DNA of 64,000 bases from assembly GCA_024222455.1 (NCBI GenBank), contig JAAEPD010000194.1:1-64000 (forward strand), written 5' to 3'. A program made the position numbers and the translations under genes. Positions 23,861-33,207 of the stretch are shown piece by piece. Positions within the stretch are counted from its first letter, which is position 1; the number at the start of each line of letters is the position of its first letter. The notes beneath the pieces are model-generated. The model saw nothing but the letters and a program-made list of their open reading frames with translations, did not search any database and was not told the origin of the DNA. This stretch comes from Aureispira sp. (GTDB lineage Bacteria; Bacteroidota; Bacteroidia; Chitinophagales; Saprospiraceae).

Positions 23861-26761
23861 ATGAAAAAATATTTAATATTATCAATGTTATTATTGGCTG
23901 CAATAAGCCTTTCTGCACAAGGTTGGGAAAGAACTTATGCTATGCCAACTACCCCAGGTTGGGGACCAGGATTCAAGGGGCATGATGTTATCCAAACCAG
24001 CGATGGAGGATATTTATTGGTTGGAGATATTAGCTACTATTCAGGAGCTATAAGAGACTATATAGGAGCCGTAAAAACCAATGCTTATGGCATGCCTCAA
24101 TGGACCAAAGCTTACAACAATAATTTAGCAGTTGGGATAGAGCGGGGTCGTTCTGTTGTGGAGTTGCCTACAGGTGGTTATATTATAGCAGGAAATAATC
24201 AGGCAGCAGCCTATTTGATGCGAATTAATTCTTTAGGAGATACAGTTTGGACTAAACAGTATGGCTTACCTTGTATGCCGGCTAGTCCAGCTTCTTGTAT
24301 TGCTACAGGAAGCAAAGTACGTGCAACCAATGATGGAAATTATATCTTTTTGGCACATATAGGAGAAGGGGCTGGTAGCCAATTCAATCAATCCTTTTTG
24401 ATTAAGATTAACCCACAAGGAGATACGCTATGGACTAAACTGCATACAGGATCTTTCTGGAATGACATGCAACCAACTCCTGAAGGAGGTTATATTGCAG
24501 TAGGACAGACCTCTTCAAGTGTGGTTCAGCTAGTGAAAATGAACAGTACTGGTGATACTATTTGGACAGAGGCTAATCCTCTTTGGTCTGCCACAGGAAC
24601 CAAAGTGACTAGCATAACTGTAGCAGCAGATAGTGGCTATGCTATAACAGGAAGCTTAGGTGGATTTGCTGGATGGTCTCCTTTCTTGTTGCGTACTGAT
24701 AAAAATGGAAATGAACTATGGACTGCTCCATCTATGAGTATTGGCAATAATTTAGGAAATGCACAGCAAGTTGTACAAACTTCAGATGGGAATTTTGTGG
24801 TAACAGGAGATGCTTATGTTACACATGGTGGAGCTTTGGCTGTAATGGTTGATGCTGCTTATGTGGCTAAATATGATGATACTGGTCAGAATCTTTGGTT
24901 TCGTTTGATTTATGATCTAGATAATAATGCAGGAATGGGACTGAAGGAGACTTCAGATGACGGTTTGATCATAGGAGGGTATAGAGGCGAAAATGGTTGT
25001 ATGATTAAGATGGATTCTGCTGGAAATTCTATCACTAGCCATATACAAGGAGCTGTCTATAGAGATGTTAATTATGATTGTCTAGCTACAGCAGGAGAAG
25101 ATAGTTTGGCTTATTGGACTGTACAAATAACAGATGGTTATGGCAATGTAGCTTGGACTACTACAAATAGTGATGGGGTTTATGATTTCTTGGTAGATAC
25201 AGGGAGTTATTGGGTCAAGGTTATTCCTCCAAACAATTATTGGCAGTTATGTCCAGATAGTCAGCAGGTTGTATTTAATACAACTTATTCTAGAGATACA
25301 ATCGATTTTGGAGCGCAAGCCTTATTTAATTGCCCTTTTTTGAGTGTGGATGTTTCTACACCATTTTTGAGACGTTGCATGAATAATATTTACACTGTTC
25401 AGTATTGTAATACAGGCACAATAGATGAACCTAATGCTGTAGTGACTATAGATTTGGATACAGCTTTGACATACACCAGTTCCTCGATTCCTTTAACAAG
25501 TCAAAGTGGAAATACCTTGACCTTTAATGTAGGAAATATACCATACAATGATTGTGGGACATTTACTATAATGGCTAGTTTGAGTTGTGATACCTCTATT
25601 ATAAACCAAACACATTGTACCGAAGCTACTATTTCGCCAGATACCTTATGTGCAACCTCTAATCCACTTTGGGATGGCTCTGATATAGATGTTTCTGCAA
25701 GATGTGCAGGAGATAGTATCTATTTTACAATAACTAATGTAGGGACTGGAGATATGAGTACAAGCTTGCAATACTTTGTATTGGAAGATCATATTATGAT
25801 GATGACCAATTCATTTCAGTTGTTAGCAGGGGAGAGTATAGGTATCAGTTTTTATGCTAATGGCAAAACCTATAGATTAGAAGCACAGCAGGCTGCTTAT
25901 CATCCTGTAGGAAATAGCCCATCAATAATGGTAGAGGCATGTATAGCTACAGGTTTGACCAATAGTGTAAGTACTGGATTTATCACGCAATATGCAGAGG
26001 ATGACGCAAGTCCATCTGTTTCTATCGACTGTCAACCTAATATTGGTTCTTGGGACCCTAACGATAAGCGAGGTTTTCCTATGGGCTACGGTGTGGATCA
26101 TTTTATTAATAAAAATCAGGATATTGAATACATTATTCGATTCCAAAATACAGGGACAGATACCGCTTTCAATGTCCGTATAGTTGATCAGTTATCACAA
26201 TACTTAGACCCAACCGATCTCCAAATGGGAGCTTCTAGTCATCCTTATACTTGGACATTCCAAGGAAATGGAGAGATAGAGATTAGCTTTGATAATATTA
26301 TGCTACCAGATAGCAATGTGAATGAAGCTGCCTCACATGGTTTTGTTAAGTTCAGAATAGCACAGCAAGTAAATAATCCTGTAGGAACTACTATATACAA
26401 CCAAGTAGGTATTTATTTTGATTTTAATCCTGCTGTTTTAACCAACACAACTGTACATAAGATTGGTGAGAACTTTATAATCTTATCCTTAGAGCAACCA
26501 GAAAAACTTGATGAGAATCAAGTCCAAGTTAGAGCATATCCAAATCCATTTAGTGAGCAAACAACTATAGAGGTTTTGGGTAATAACTACCAAGAGTTGC
26601 AACTGAATGTTTACGATATCACTGGTAAAGTAGCTTTAGAAAGACATTCTACTGGCAATAAAATTCAATTGCAAAGAGGGAATTTGCCACAAGGAGTGTA
26701 TATCTATCGATTGGAAGGAGATGGTTCTTTACTCAATACAGGGAAACTGATTGTGCGATAA
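23861..26761 (+). CDS. Large T9SS-exported surface protein (type A sorting domain)
   Basis: The 966-aa precursor has a Sec signal peptide (cleaved near SLSAQ, residue 20). A delta-60-like/beta-propeller repeat region follows (about 25-385, TSDGGYLLVGD, TSDGNFVVTGD, TSDDGLIIGGY), then CNA-B-like and DUF11-like immunoglobulin domains with a conserved WDPNDK segment (about 725-870, DIEYIIRFQNTGTDTAFN). The end is a type A T9SS domain (about 888-966: YPNPFSEQTTIEV, YDITGKV, PQGVYIYRL, KLIVR). The C-terminal domain should direct passage through type IX secretion and surface attachment. The role is probably surface binding or structure; no catalytic motif is seen. Confidence 0.9.
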   Translation: MKKYLILSMLLLAAISLSAQGWERTYAMPTTPGWGPGFKGHDVIQTSDGGYLLVGDISYYSGAIRDYIGAVKTNAYGMPQWTKAYNNNLAVGIERGRSVVELPTGGYIIAGNNQAAAYLMRINSLGDTVWTKQYGLPCMPASPASCIATGSKVRATNDGNYIFLAHIGEGAGSQFNQSFLIKINPQGDTLWTKLHTGSFWNDMQPTPEGGYIAVGQTSSSVVQLVKMNSTGDTIWTEANPLWSATGTKVTSITVAADSGYAITGSLGGFAGWSPFLLRTDKNGNELWTAPSMSIGNNLGNAQQVVQTSDGNFVVTGDAYVTHGGALAVMVDAAYVAKYDDTGQNLWFRLIYDLDNNAGMGLKETSDDGLIIGGYRGENGCMIKMDSAGNSITSHIQGAVYRDVNYDCLATAGEDSLAYWTVQITDGYGNVAWTTTNSDGVYDFLVDTGSYWVKVIPPNNYWQLCPDSQQVVFNTTYSRDTIDFGAQALFNCPFLSVDVSTPFLRRCMNNIYTVQYCNTGTIDEPNAVVTIDLDTALTYTSSSIPLTSQSGNTLTFNVGNIPYNDCGTFTIMASLSCDTSIINQTHCTEATISPDTLCATSNPLWDGSDIDVSARCAGDSIYFTITNVGTGDMSTSLQYFVLEDHIMMMTNSFQLLAGESIGISFYANGKTYRLEAQQAAYHPVGNSPSIMVEACIATGLTNSVSTGFITQYAEDDASPSVSIDCQPNIGSWDPNDKRGFPMGYGVDHFINKNQDIEYIIRFQNTGTDTAFNVRIVDQLSQYLDPTDLQMGASSHPYTWTFQGNGEIEISFDNIMLPDSNVNEAASHGFVKFRIAQQVNNPVGTTIYNQVGIYFDFNPAVLTNTTVHKIGENFIILSLEQPEKLDENQVQVRAYPNPFSEQTTIEVLGNNYQELQLNVYDITGKVALERHSTGNKIQLQRGNLPQGVYIYRLEGDGSLLNTGKLIVR

Positions 26762-26801
26762 GTTCTTATAGACGAATATATTTTGGGTGTTTTTTATAAA
26801 A

Positions 26802-26847
26802 CAAAAGGTTGCCAAGAAAGTGATTTCGGCAACCTTTTGTTATTTTT
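26802..26847 (+). terminator. Terminator of the T9SS-cargo gene
   Basis: A 12-bp stem, CAAAAGGTTGCC (26802-26813) with GGCAACCTTTTG (26828-26839), is followed by a T-rich stretch. Confidence 0.8.
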
Positions 26848-26884
26848 CGGAGAAAGTTGATTCCTCGAAAAAATAGAAGCCACC

Positions 26885-28297
26885 ATGAAAAAATTATTGG
26901 GTGTATTGTTGATCTTTATAGCCTTAGTTATTGGGGTTATTTTGGTGTTTAATACAATCACCGTTTCCTCCAAACAAAATCAAGCTACATTGGTAGAACC
27001 GATGCCTTTGAATACAAAGGCTGTAGGCAGGTTAGCACAATCCATAAAATTACCTACCATATCAACTCCTGTTATAGATACTGCAGTATTTACTAAGTTT
27101 AAGGAGCTAATAGGGCAAAAATTCTCATCTGTATTCAAACACACTGGCGTTGAATATCAATATATCAATGAGTTTAGCCTAATATTGAAATGGAATGGCC
27201 GAAACCCTAGTAAAAAACCAGTGTTGCTGCTAGCTAATCAAGATGTATTGGACCCAGACCTGAAGACTATCCCTGAATGGTCTTACAATCCATTTTTAGG
27301 TAAATTGAAAGATAATAAGGTTTGGGGGCGTGGTACATTAGATGGAAAAGTGAGTGTTTTAGCAATTTTGGAGGCCTTAAGGCTTGTTACCTCCGAAGAT
27401 TGGGTGCCAGAGCGAACCTTGTATTGTGTATTTACACACGATAGTTATAACCTAGAGACTGCTAGTGCAAAAGCTATTGCATGGATGTTTCAGCAGGCTG
27501 GAATTGAGTTCGAATTTGGGCTAGCAACAGGTAATGGACTCTGGGCTGAAGGTGTATTGTCTGTAGAGCAGCCAATGGCATTAGTTGGGGTGGCTGCCAA
27601 AAATAAGGTCAAGATAGAACTCAAGGATAACAAGAATAATATGGGGGAGCTCAAGTCTGCTAGTCAAACCTTGCAAACTAATGTTTTGTATAATGATTTA
27701 AGAAAGGGGCTTTCTAATAGTTTTTTGACATTTCTTACTCCTGAAATGCCTTTTATGCAACGTATGGTAGGTGCAAATTTGTGGTTGCTGAAATGGTTTG
27801 CCCATCAGAGTATTGCCAATGATAAAGTCGCCCAAGCTTCGTTGTGGAGTACTATAGAGTTAGAGCAACTAAAAAAGAAAGCAGGCGATTCGACAGAAGC
27901 AGTCTTGCATACATTGCTTTCTAAAGATTGGGATATGAGCGATTTTGAACAAGAGCTAAATGACTGGATTGCTAATAGAAATATTAAGGTTGAATTAAGT
28001 TCAGAAGGTGCTTATGCTCAAAATATAGCATCAGCAGAAGGCTATAGTTTCGATCTGTTGCAAACTACTATTAAGGAGGTTTTTGCAGAAACATTGGTGA
28101 TCCCAACTACACGATTTAAGTATACTGATGCTAATTATTTTGCTGCGTTGACAGAGCAATTATATTATTTTTCGCCTGTAGAGCAGAGCACTCGAACATT
28201 ATTAGAAACAAACCCAATAGATGATGTTATCAGTTTTGAAAACTACCAACAATTGATTCATTTTTATTATCAACTGATTAGGAATACAACAAGATAG
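26885..28297 (+). CDS. M20-family (PM20D1/carboxypeptidase S-like) pseudopeptidase, membrane-anchored
   Basis: The 470-aa protein has an N-terminal membrane helix (about 4-22) and an M20 fold like yeast carboxypeptidase S and PM20D1. The metal ligands are largely gone. The HxDVxP motif reads NQDVLD (118-123), the catalytic Glu-Glu site reads HDSYN (185-189) instead of HDEE, and the later DEGG and His positions are replaced. The bridging aspartate in GRGTLDGK (148-155, D153) remains. It is therefore unlikely to hydrolyse peptides. It is monocistronic, after the T9SS-cargo terminator; the reading frame is intact, so it is kept for some non-catalytic role. Confidence 0.82.
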   Translation: MKKLLGVLLIFIALVIGVILVFNTITVSSKQNQATLVEPMPLNTKAVGRLAQSIKLPTISTPVIDTAVFTKFKELIGQKFSSVFKHTGVEYQYINEFSLILKWNGRNPSKKPVLLLANQDVLDPDLKTIPEWSYNPFLGKLKDNKVWGRGTLDGKVSVLAILEALRLVTSEDWVPERTLYCVFTHDSYNLETASAKAIAWMFQQAGIEFEFGLATGNGLWAEGVLSVEQPMALVGVAAKNKVKIELKDNKNNMGELKSASQTLQTNVLYNDLRKGLSNSFLTFLTPEMPFMQRMVGANLWLLKWFAHQSIANDKVAQASLWSTIELEQLKKKAGDSTEAVLHTLLSKDWDMSDFEQELNDWIANRNIKVELSSEGAYAQNIASAEGYSFDLLQTTIKEVFAETLVIPTTRFKYTDANYFAALTEQLYYFSPVEQSTRTLLETNPIDDVISFENYQQLIHFYYQLIRNTTR

Positions 28298-28314
28298 GAA
28301 AGGCAAGACTTGTA

Positions 28315-29634
28315 TTAAACCATTGTCATTTCTTCTTTCTCTTTGGGTGCTTTATTTTTCGGAAGTTTTCGGATTGGAGTTTTATTAAAGATTTTTATTT
28401 TTTGAAAATCCAAAATATTAAGAAGCAGCATAGCTAAAAATCCTAAGGCAATTGCTCTATAACGTACAATAGTACCTACATTAGAAACTAAAATGCCAAT
28501 CAGAATTAGATTAGAAATAGCATAGAAAAACAAGAAGGACATTAGAGGTTTAGAGCTAGGATTTAATTGCTTTTTAGGGACAACAAAAGTAGCTATAATT
28601 AAGCCTAAAAAAGCCATAATTTCAACACTTGCAAAAAACTGAAGTATATCTTGACACTCCCATAGAAATGGACGACAAAATACATTAACAATAGCTGTAG
28701 GGATAATTAAAAGAATACCTACTAAGGAGTTGGACAAAGCAGGAACTCCTTCTATATTCGAATTTCCAAAAGTGGCTAAAAACTCATGTTGTCTTGTAGT
28801 TATAACGTCTATAAAAGAAAAGGGCAGAACAAAAAGTTCTAAAATAATAGCAACGAAACTAAATAAAGCATATACACTTACAAAATTAGCAATGACATGT
28901 TTAGGTCTATGTAGACTCCACCAATAGGCAAGTGTAGCAGGAAATAGGAGTGCAATAAGATAATATCGAGCTAATGCAACAATGACTAAACCTCCTATGA
29001 TAGAGCCTATTGCCTTTCGAGGGTTAGTTTGTTGGTTGGTGATACCCAAAAGTAAAAGACTGAGCCCTAAATAAACAAATACATCTTTGTGAAAACCTGA
29101 AGTCCAGAAGAGAAGTGAAGGTAAAAAGAAACAGAAAAAAACTAATGCTGCTTTAGGAATATCCAAATAGGTTCTAAATATCTTATAAAAAATAACACTT
29201 GCGTACAGACTTATAATGGCTATGTAAACAATAAAAACACTATAATACCCAAATGTAAATAAATGTAAGATGGCATGCAGGTGAACGAGCGCATAGGTTC
29301 CAAAATCTTTCCAAAAGATTTCTCTTCGAGGATATTCAAAGACATCTTCAGAGGGCATAGGGAGTTTTTCTCCTAATATAGATTGTATGTAATAAGAAGG
29401 GTGTTCTAGAAAAGTATTGTAGATGATTTCGCTAGCTTCAAAATATAAGCAGGTGTCTCCACCTCCAAAATAATGCATATGGATAAAGCCATAAGAAACA
29501 CCAACTGCCACTTTAATAAGGAATATTAGGTATATAGATGACTTGGTCAGGCCTTTTATTTCAAAAAAGCTAGACCGATTCATCCACCAATAGAAGATGC
29601 TACAGTAAAGGACTATTAAAAATAGCGCTGTCAT
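28315..29634 (-). CDS. Polytopic membrane protein, possibly GT-C-type glycosyltransferase
   Basis: The 439-aa protein has about ten hydrophobic helices. An early loop carries GGGDTCLYFEASE, and FWTSGFHKDVFVYLG lies in the middle. An acidic residue in the first long extracytoplasmic loop and the helix pattern recall GT-C glycosyltransferases or O-antigen polymerase-like proteins, but no signature is decisive. The C-terminus is lysine-rich and cytoplasmic (NKTPIRKLPKNK). It converges closely on the pseudopeptidase gene (17 bases). Confidence 0.6.
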   Translation of the reverse strand: MTALFLIVLYCSIFYWWMNRSSFFEIKGLTKSSIYLIFLIKVAVGVSYGFIHMHYFGGGDTCLYFEASEIIYNTFLEHPSYYIQSILGEKLPMPSEDVFEYPRREIFWKDFGTYALVHLHAILHLFTFGYYSVFIVYIAIISLYASVIFYKIFRTYLDIPKAALVFFCFFLPSLLFWTSGFHKDVFVYLGLSLLLLGITNQQTNPRKAIGSIIGGLVIVALARYYLIALLFPATLAYWWSLHRPKHVIANFVSVYALFSFVAIILELFVLPFSFIDVITTRQHEFLATFGNSNIEGVPALSNSLVGILLIIPTAIVNVFCRPFLWECQDILQFFASVEIMAFLGLIIATFVVPKKQLNPSSKPLMSFLFFYAISNLILIGILVSNVGTIVRYRAIALGFLAMLLLNILDFQKIKIFNKTPIRKLPKNKAPKEKEEMTMV

Positions 29635-29851
29635 CTATATTCTTTAGTATTAATCAAAAGTCATGTAAAATTGCTAGTGTGTGTAGTAGTGTGTGGCAAA
29701 ACTTACTTCTCAATATAGGGTTCAAAGTAAATCTATTAAAAGACATTTGATAGATGTAATGTGTTATTTATTGGTAGAGAATGATGTCATAAATTGCTTT
29801 TCATGAGTTGTTATTATGATATAACGTTAAAAGAGTTTAGTATTAGTATAT

Positions 29852-30505
29852 CTAAGGTCTATAATTTTTTCCAGGTAACATAGGGACAAACCTAAATTGA
29901 TCAAAAACTTCTTGCTTAAAATCATTTTCACCAACACAAGTTATACGCAACATTTGTTGGCCTTTTCTACCTCCTACGGGTATTACCAATATCCCTCCAA
30001 TTTTTAGTTGCTGCAATAATGCCTTAGGTACTTCTGGTGCTGCTGCTGTGACTAAAATTTTGTCAAATGGTGCAAATTCTCCTAATCCTTTGTATCCATC
30101 AGCATGATATGCTCGAATACCCAATAGGCCCAAAAGTTCAAACATATGTTGAGCTTTTTGGTGCAACAGTTCATGGCGTTCTACTGTATAGACTCTAGCA
30201 CCTAAGAGTGCTAACACTGCTGATTGATACCCCGAACCTGTACCTATTTCCAACACTTTATTGCGCTTCTGTATACCCAATAATTGTGTCTGATAAGCTA
30301 CCGTATAAGGTTGAGATATAGTCTGTAGTTCGTCTATAGGAAAGGCTTTATCTTCATACGCTTGCTCCTCAAAAGCCTTCTCTAAAAAGAAATGACGAGG
30401 TATACTATTTATAGCCCCCAAGACAGCTTTGTCTGTGATGCCTTTTTGCGAAATAGTTTCTACTAATCGCTTACGCATGCCCTTATGTCTAAAACTATCT
30501 TGCAT
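29852..30505 (-). CDS. pcm: Protein-L-isoaspartate O-methyltransferase
   Basis: The 217-aa enzyme has the PCMT signatures: an N-terminal RHFF segment, SQPYTVAYQTQLL, the SAM-binding VLEIGTGSGYQSAVLALLG and LVTAAAPEVPKALL. It methylates L-isoaspartyl residues with SAM so that damaged proteins can be repaired. I start at ATG 30505. A longer frame opens at 30535 with TTG, but its first codons coincide with a TATCTTTG -7 promoter element, so they are probably untranslated. It is divergent from the phosphohexomutase gene. Confidence 0.9.
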   Translation of the reverse strand: MQDSFRHKGMRKRLVETISQKGITDKAVLGAINSIPRHFFLEKAFEEQAYEDKAFPIDELQTISQPYTVAYQTQLLGIQKRNKVLEIGTGSGYQSAVLALLGARVYTVERHELLHQKAQHMFELLGLLGIRAYHADGYKGLGEFAPFDKILVTAAAPEVPKALLQQLKIGGILVIPVGGRKGQQMLRITCVGENDFKQEVFDQFRFVPMLPGKNYRP

Positions 30506-30524
30506 TTTTAATTTATTTGACGTG

Positions 30525-30532
30525 CAAAGATA
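30525..30532 (-). promoter_or_regulatory. -7 element of the pcm promoter
   Basis: On the minus strand, TATCTTTG (30532-30525) is a perfect -7 box 20 bases before the ATG at 30505. No clear TTG is found at the -33 position. Confidence 0.55.
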
Positions 30533-30560
30533 CAATCTTTCTTAATGAAAATTAAGTGAT

Positions 30561-30590
30561 TTTGTAGAATCTTCTAATAGGATACCTTCA
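30561..30590 (+). promoter_or_regulatory. Possible promoter of the phosphohexomutase gene
   Basis: TTTG (30561-30564), 18 bp, and TACCTTCA (30583-30590) fit the Bacteroidota promoter with one weak -7 box (TTCA in place of TTTG). The leader would be about 85 nt. Confidence 0.4.
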
Positions 30591-30680
30591 AGTTTTTTTC
30601 TATTTTTAACGCAAAGTAAGAAAAACCCTAAGGCAGACTAAGGGGAATGGCAAAAATTTTTTCTAGAAAAATACAGAAAT

Positions 30681-32081
30681 ATGACAAAAATTAAGTTTGG
30701 AACAGATGGGTGGAGAGCTATTATTGCTAAAGAGTACACCGTAGATAATGTAAAACGTATTGCTACTGCTACAGCTTTGTGGATTAAACAGAATGGAGGA
30801 AAGGGAGTAGTAGTAGGACACGATTGTCGTTTTGCGGGAGAGATGTTTGCAGAAGCTACAACTCAGATCATGGGGCATCATGGAATCAAAACTTACCTTG
30901 CTAAAGGATTTGTGTCTACTCCTATGGTTTCTTTGGGAGCAGCAAGATTAGATGCTTATATGGGAGTTGTTATTACGGCTAGCCACAATCCTCCAAGCTA
31001 TAATGGATTCAAACTTAAGTCAAGCTTTGGAGGCCCTACACTACCTGCTGGCATAGATGCAGTAGAGGCTCTTATTCCTGACGATAATATCACAGATGAA
31101 TTGCCAAGTCTAAAAGCATTAGAAGAGCAAGGTTTGTTGGAGTATACTGATTTGGAGCAAATGTATTATGATGAGGCTGCTGCCAAATTTGATCTAGAAG
31201 CTATCCGCAACTCTGGAATCTTGTGTGCTTATGATGCTATGTATGGTGCTGGGCAAACTATTATGCGCAAGATTTTGCCAAACCTAATTCCTTTGCATTG
31301 CGATACTAACCCAGGATTTAGAGGACAAGCGCCAGAGCCTATCCATAGAAACCTTGGAGAATTGTCTGAATTAATCAAAAATAACCCAAATATCGTTTGT
31401 GGATTTGCCAATGATGGTGATGCAGACCGTATAGGTATGTATGATGCAGATGGTGTTTTTGTAGATTCTCATCACATCCTATTATTGTTGGTGCATTATC
31501 TACATAAGTATAAAGGAATGTCTGGTAAAGTGGTTGTTTCTTTCTCTGTGACAGATAAACTCAAGAAATTATGCGAAATGTATGGTTTGGAATATGCTGT
31601 GACTAAAATTGGATTTAAGCATATTGCTGAATATATGACTACCGAAAATGTATTGGTAGGTGGAGAAGAGTCTGGTGGAATTGCTTGTGCTGGACATATC
31701 CCAGAGCGTGATGGTGTTTGGATGAGCTTATTAGTCTTAGAATTTATGGCTAAAACTGGTAAAACAGTAAAAGACTTGACGGATGAAATTTATGAATTAG
31801 TTGGAGAATTTGCTTTTGATCGTAACGATTTGCATATTGCCAATGATCTTAAATTAGCGATTGTAGAAAATTGCAAAAACAATAACTACACTAAGTTTGG
31901 TGATTATATAGTACAACGTGTAGAAACTATTGATGGATACAAGTTCTACTTGGCAGAAGATAAGTGGGTAATGATTCGTCCATCTGGTACAGAGCCTGTA
32001 TTGCGTGTATATGCTCAAGGTCCTAGCACAGAGGAAGTGAATAAGATTTTAGCAGCTACACATGCTACCTTACAATCTTAA
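30681..32081 (+). CDS. Phosphoglucomutase/phosphomannomutase-family protein
   Basis: The 466-aa alpha-D-phosphohexomutase has the four expected landmarks. These are KFGTDGWR at the N-terminus, the phosphoserine loop TASHNPPSYNGFK (about 94-106), the Mg loop DGDADRIG (about 247-254), and the C-terminal phosphate-binding RPSGTEPVLRVY (about 434-445). VGGEESGG marks the sugar-binding loop. It interconverts hexose 6- and 1-phosphates through a bisphosphate intermediate. Glucose, mannose or glucosamine preference is not clear, so I give no symbol. Confidence 0.92.
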   Translation: MTKIKFGTDGWRAIIAKEYTVDNVKRIATATALWIKQNGGKGVVVGHDCRFAGEMFAEATTQIMGHHGIKTYLAKGFVSTPMVSLGAARLDAYMGVVITASHNPPSYNGFKLKSSFGGPTLPAGIDAVEALIPDDNITDELPSLKALEEQGLLEYTDLEQMYYDEAAAKFDLEAIRNSGILCAYDAMYGAGQTIMRKILPNLIPLHCDTNPGFRGQAPEPIHRNLGELSELIKNNPNIVCGFANDGDADRIGMYDADGVFVDSHHILLLLVHYLHKYKGMSGKVVVSFSVTDKLKKLCEMYGLEYAVTKIGFKHIAEYMTTENVLVGGEESGGIACAGHIPERDGVWMSLLVLEFMAKTGKTVKDLTDEIYELVGEFAFDRNDLHIANDLKLAIVENCKNNNYTKFGDYIVQRVETIDGYKFYLAEDKWVMIRPSGTEPVLRVYAQGPSTEEVNKILAATHATLQS

Positions 32082-32112
32082 AAAAAATAGGCTTAAACCT
32101 ATTTTAAATATA

Positions 32113-32153
32113 AAAGTGCTGATAGTTCAAACCTATCAGCACTTTCTTTTTCC
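32113..32153. terminator. Terminator between phosphohexomutase and arginase genes
   Basis: A 13-bp perfect stem, AAAGTGCTGATAG (32113-32125) with CTATCAGCACTTT (32133-32145), is followed by T-rich sequence. It serves the plus-strand gene and may also serve the convergent arginase gene. Confidence 0.8.
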
Positions 32154-32170
32154 TGCAAAACAGAACTAGA

Positions 32171-33139
32171 TTATTTATCGGCTTTATTTTGAATAGCTTG
32201 AGTTGCATTACGCAATACCCTAAAAGCAGTTTCTGCCATAGTATTCACCTTGTTGTCTAGAGTTGGGTTTATCTCAACCATTTCTAAACAACAAACCTTT
32301 GGTTGACTAACCAATGTACAAACTAAATCATTAGCTTCTTCTTCTGTAAGCCCATCAGGAACAGGAGTTCCCGTGCCCTTAGATACTAAATCGCAATCCA
32401 TACTATCTACATCAAAGGACACGTAGATCATATCACAATGAGCAAGATCTTTAACTGCTTTTTTGCCAATCTTAACAGCTCCATGTTTACGAACTTTAGC
32501 AACAGCATAGCACTTTATTTCTCTATCTCTGATCAATGCCCATTCTTGATCTTCGGCACTACGAGTACCGATTAGAACTAAGTCTTCAGGACGAATCTTA
32601 GGGCATATATCTCCCATGTTTTTGATCTCATCCCAAAGTTTAGCTACCTTATCAGAAATATCATTACGTTGATATTTAGTGTTGTCCATACCTAACGCAC
32701 TTGCCAACGGCATTCCATGCATATTGCCTGAAGGGGTAGTATAAGGGGTATGCAAATCTGCATGAGCATCTACCCAAATAACGCCTAATCTTTTTTTAGG
32801 ATAAGCCATTCGAAGTCCTGCAATTGTAGCACCTGCCGTAGAATGATCCCCTGCCAATACGATAGGAAAACGCTTAGATTTTCTTAGGTTTTTGCTTACC
32901 TGTTTAGCAGTGTTTTTGTATACTTTTACAATGCCTTCTATATATTTAGCATGAGGTGTCAAATTTGGTTGAAACAAGAGTTCATTTTCGTTCGGAACGA
33001 TAGTGATAGGAAATCTACCAAAATAGTTACTACCCAAGTTGAGTGAAGCTACCTTTAGTGCTGCTATACCTAAACTGGAGCCTCTTGTACCTGCTCCGAG
33101 CTCAGAAATTACCTCGATTAATTGGATTTTTTTACTCAT
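32171..33139 (-). CDS. Arginase
   Basis: The 322-aa ureohydrolase has a complete Mn2 site: AGDHS (96-100, H99), DAHADLH (124-130), SFDVDSMD (241-248, D243 and D245) and GLTEEEA. It has the HGMP loop after NM (140-144) seen in true arginases. It converts arginine to ornithine and urea. It contrasts with the degenerate paralogue at 13273-14358. It is monocistronic; no urea or proline pathway gene is adjacent. Confidence 0.92.
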   Translation of the reverse strand: MSKKIQLIEVISELGAGTRGSSLGIAALKVASLNLGSNYFGRFPITIVPNENELLFQPNLTPHAKYIEGIVKVYKNTAKQVSKNLRKSKRFPIVLAGDHSTAGATIAGLRMAYPKKRLGVIWVDAHADLHTPYTTPSGNMHGMPLASALGMDNTKYQRNDISDKVAKLWDEIKNMGDICPKIRPEDLVLIGTRSAEDQEWALIRDREIKCYAVAKVRKHGAVKIGKKAVKDLAHCDMIYVSFDVDSMDCDLVSKGTGTPVPDGLTEEEANDLVCTLVSQPKVCCLEMVEINPTLDNKVNTMAETAFRVLRNATQAIQNKADK

Positions 33140-33207
33140 AAAATTCGGTTTATACTAAGTCTTTTTGGAATATTATAATTTGAAGCTGCTTACAGAAAAA
33201 ATGCCAG

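Noticed and set aside
26875-26888. Kozak-like GCCACCATG before the M20 gene suggesting eukaryotic or engineered origin
   Set aside because: It is a short chance match in otherwise native Bacteroidota sequence.
30506-30535. TTG start for pcm giving 10 extra residues
   Set aside because: The extension overlaps the TATCTTTG -7 box, so it should be upstream of the transcript start.
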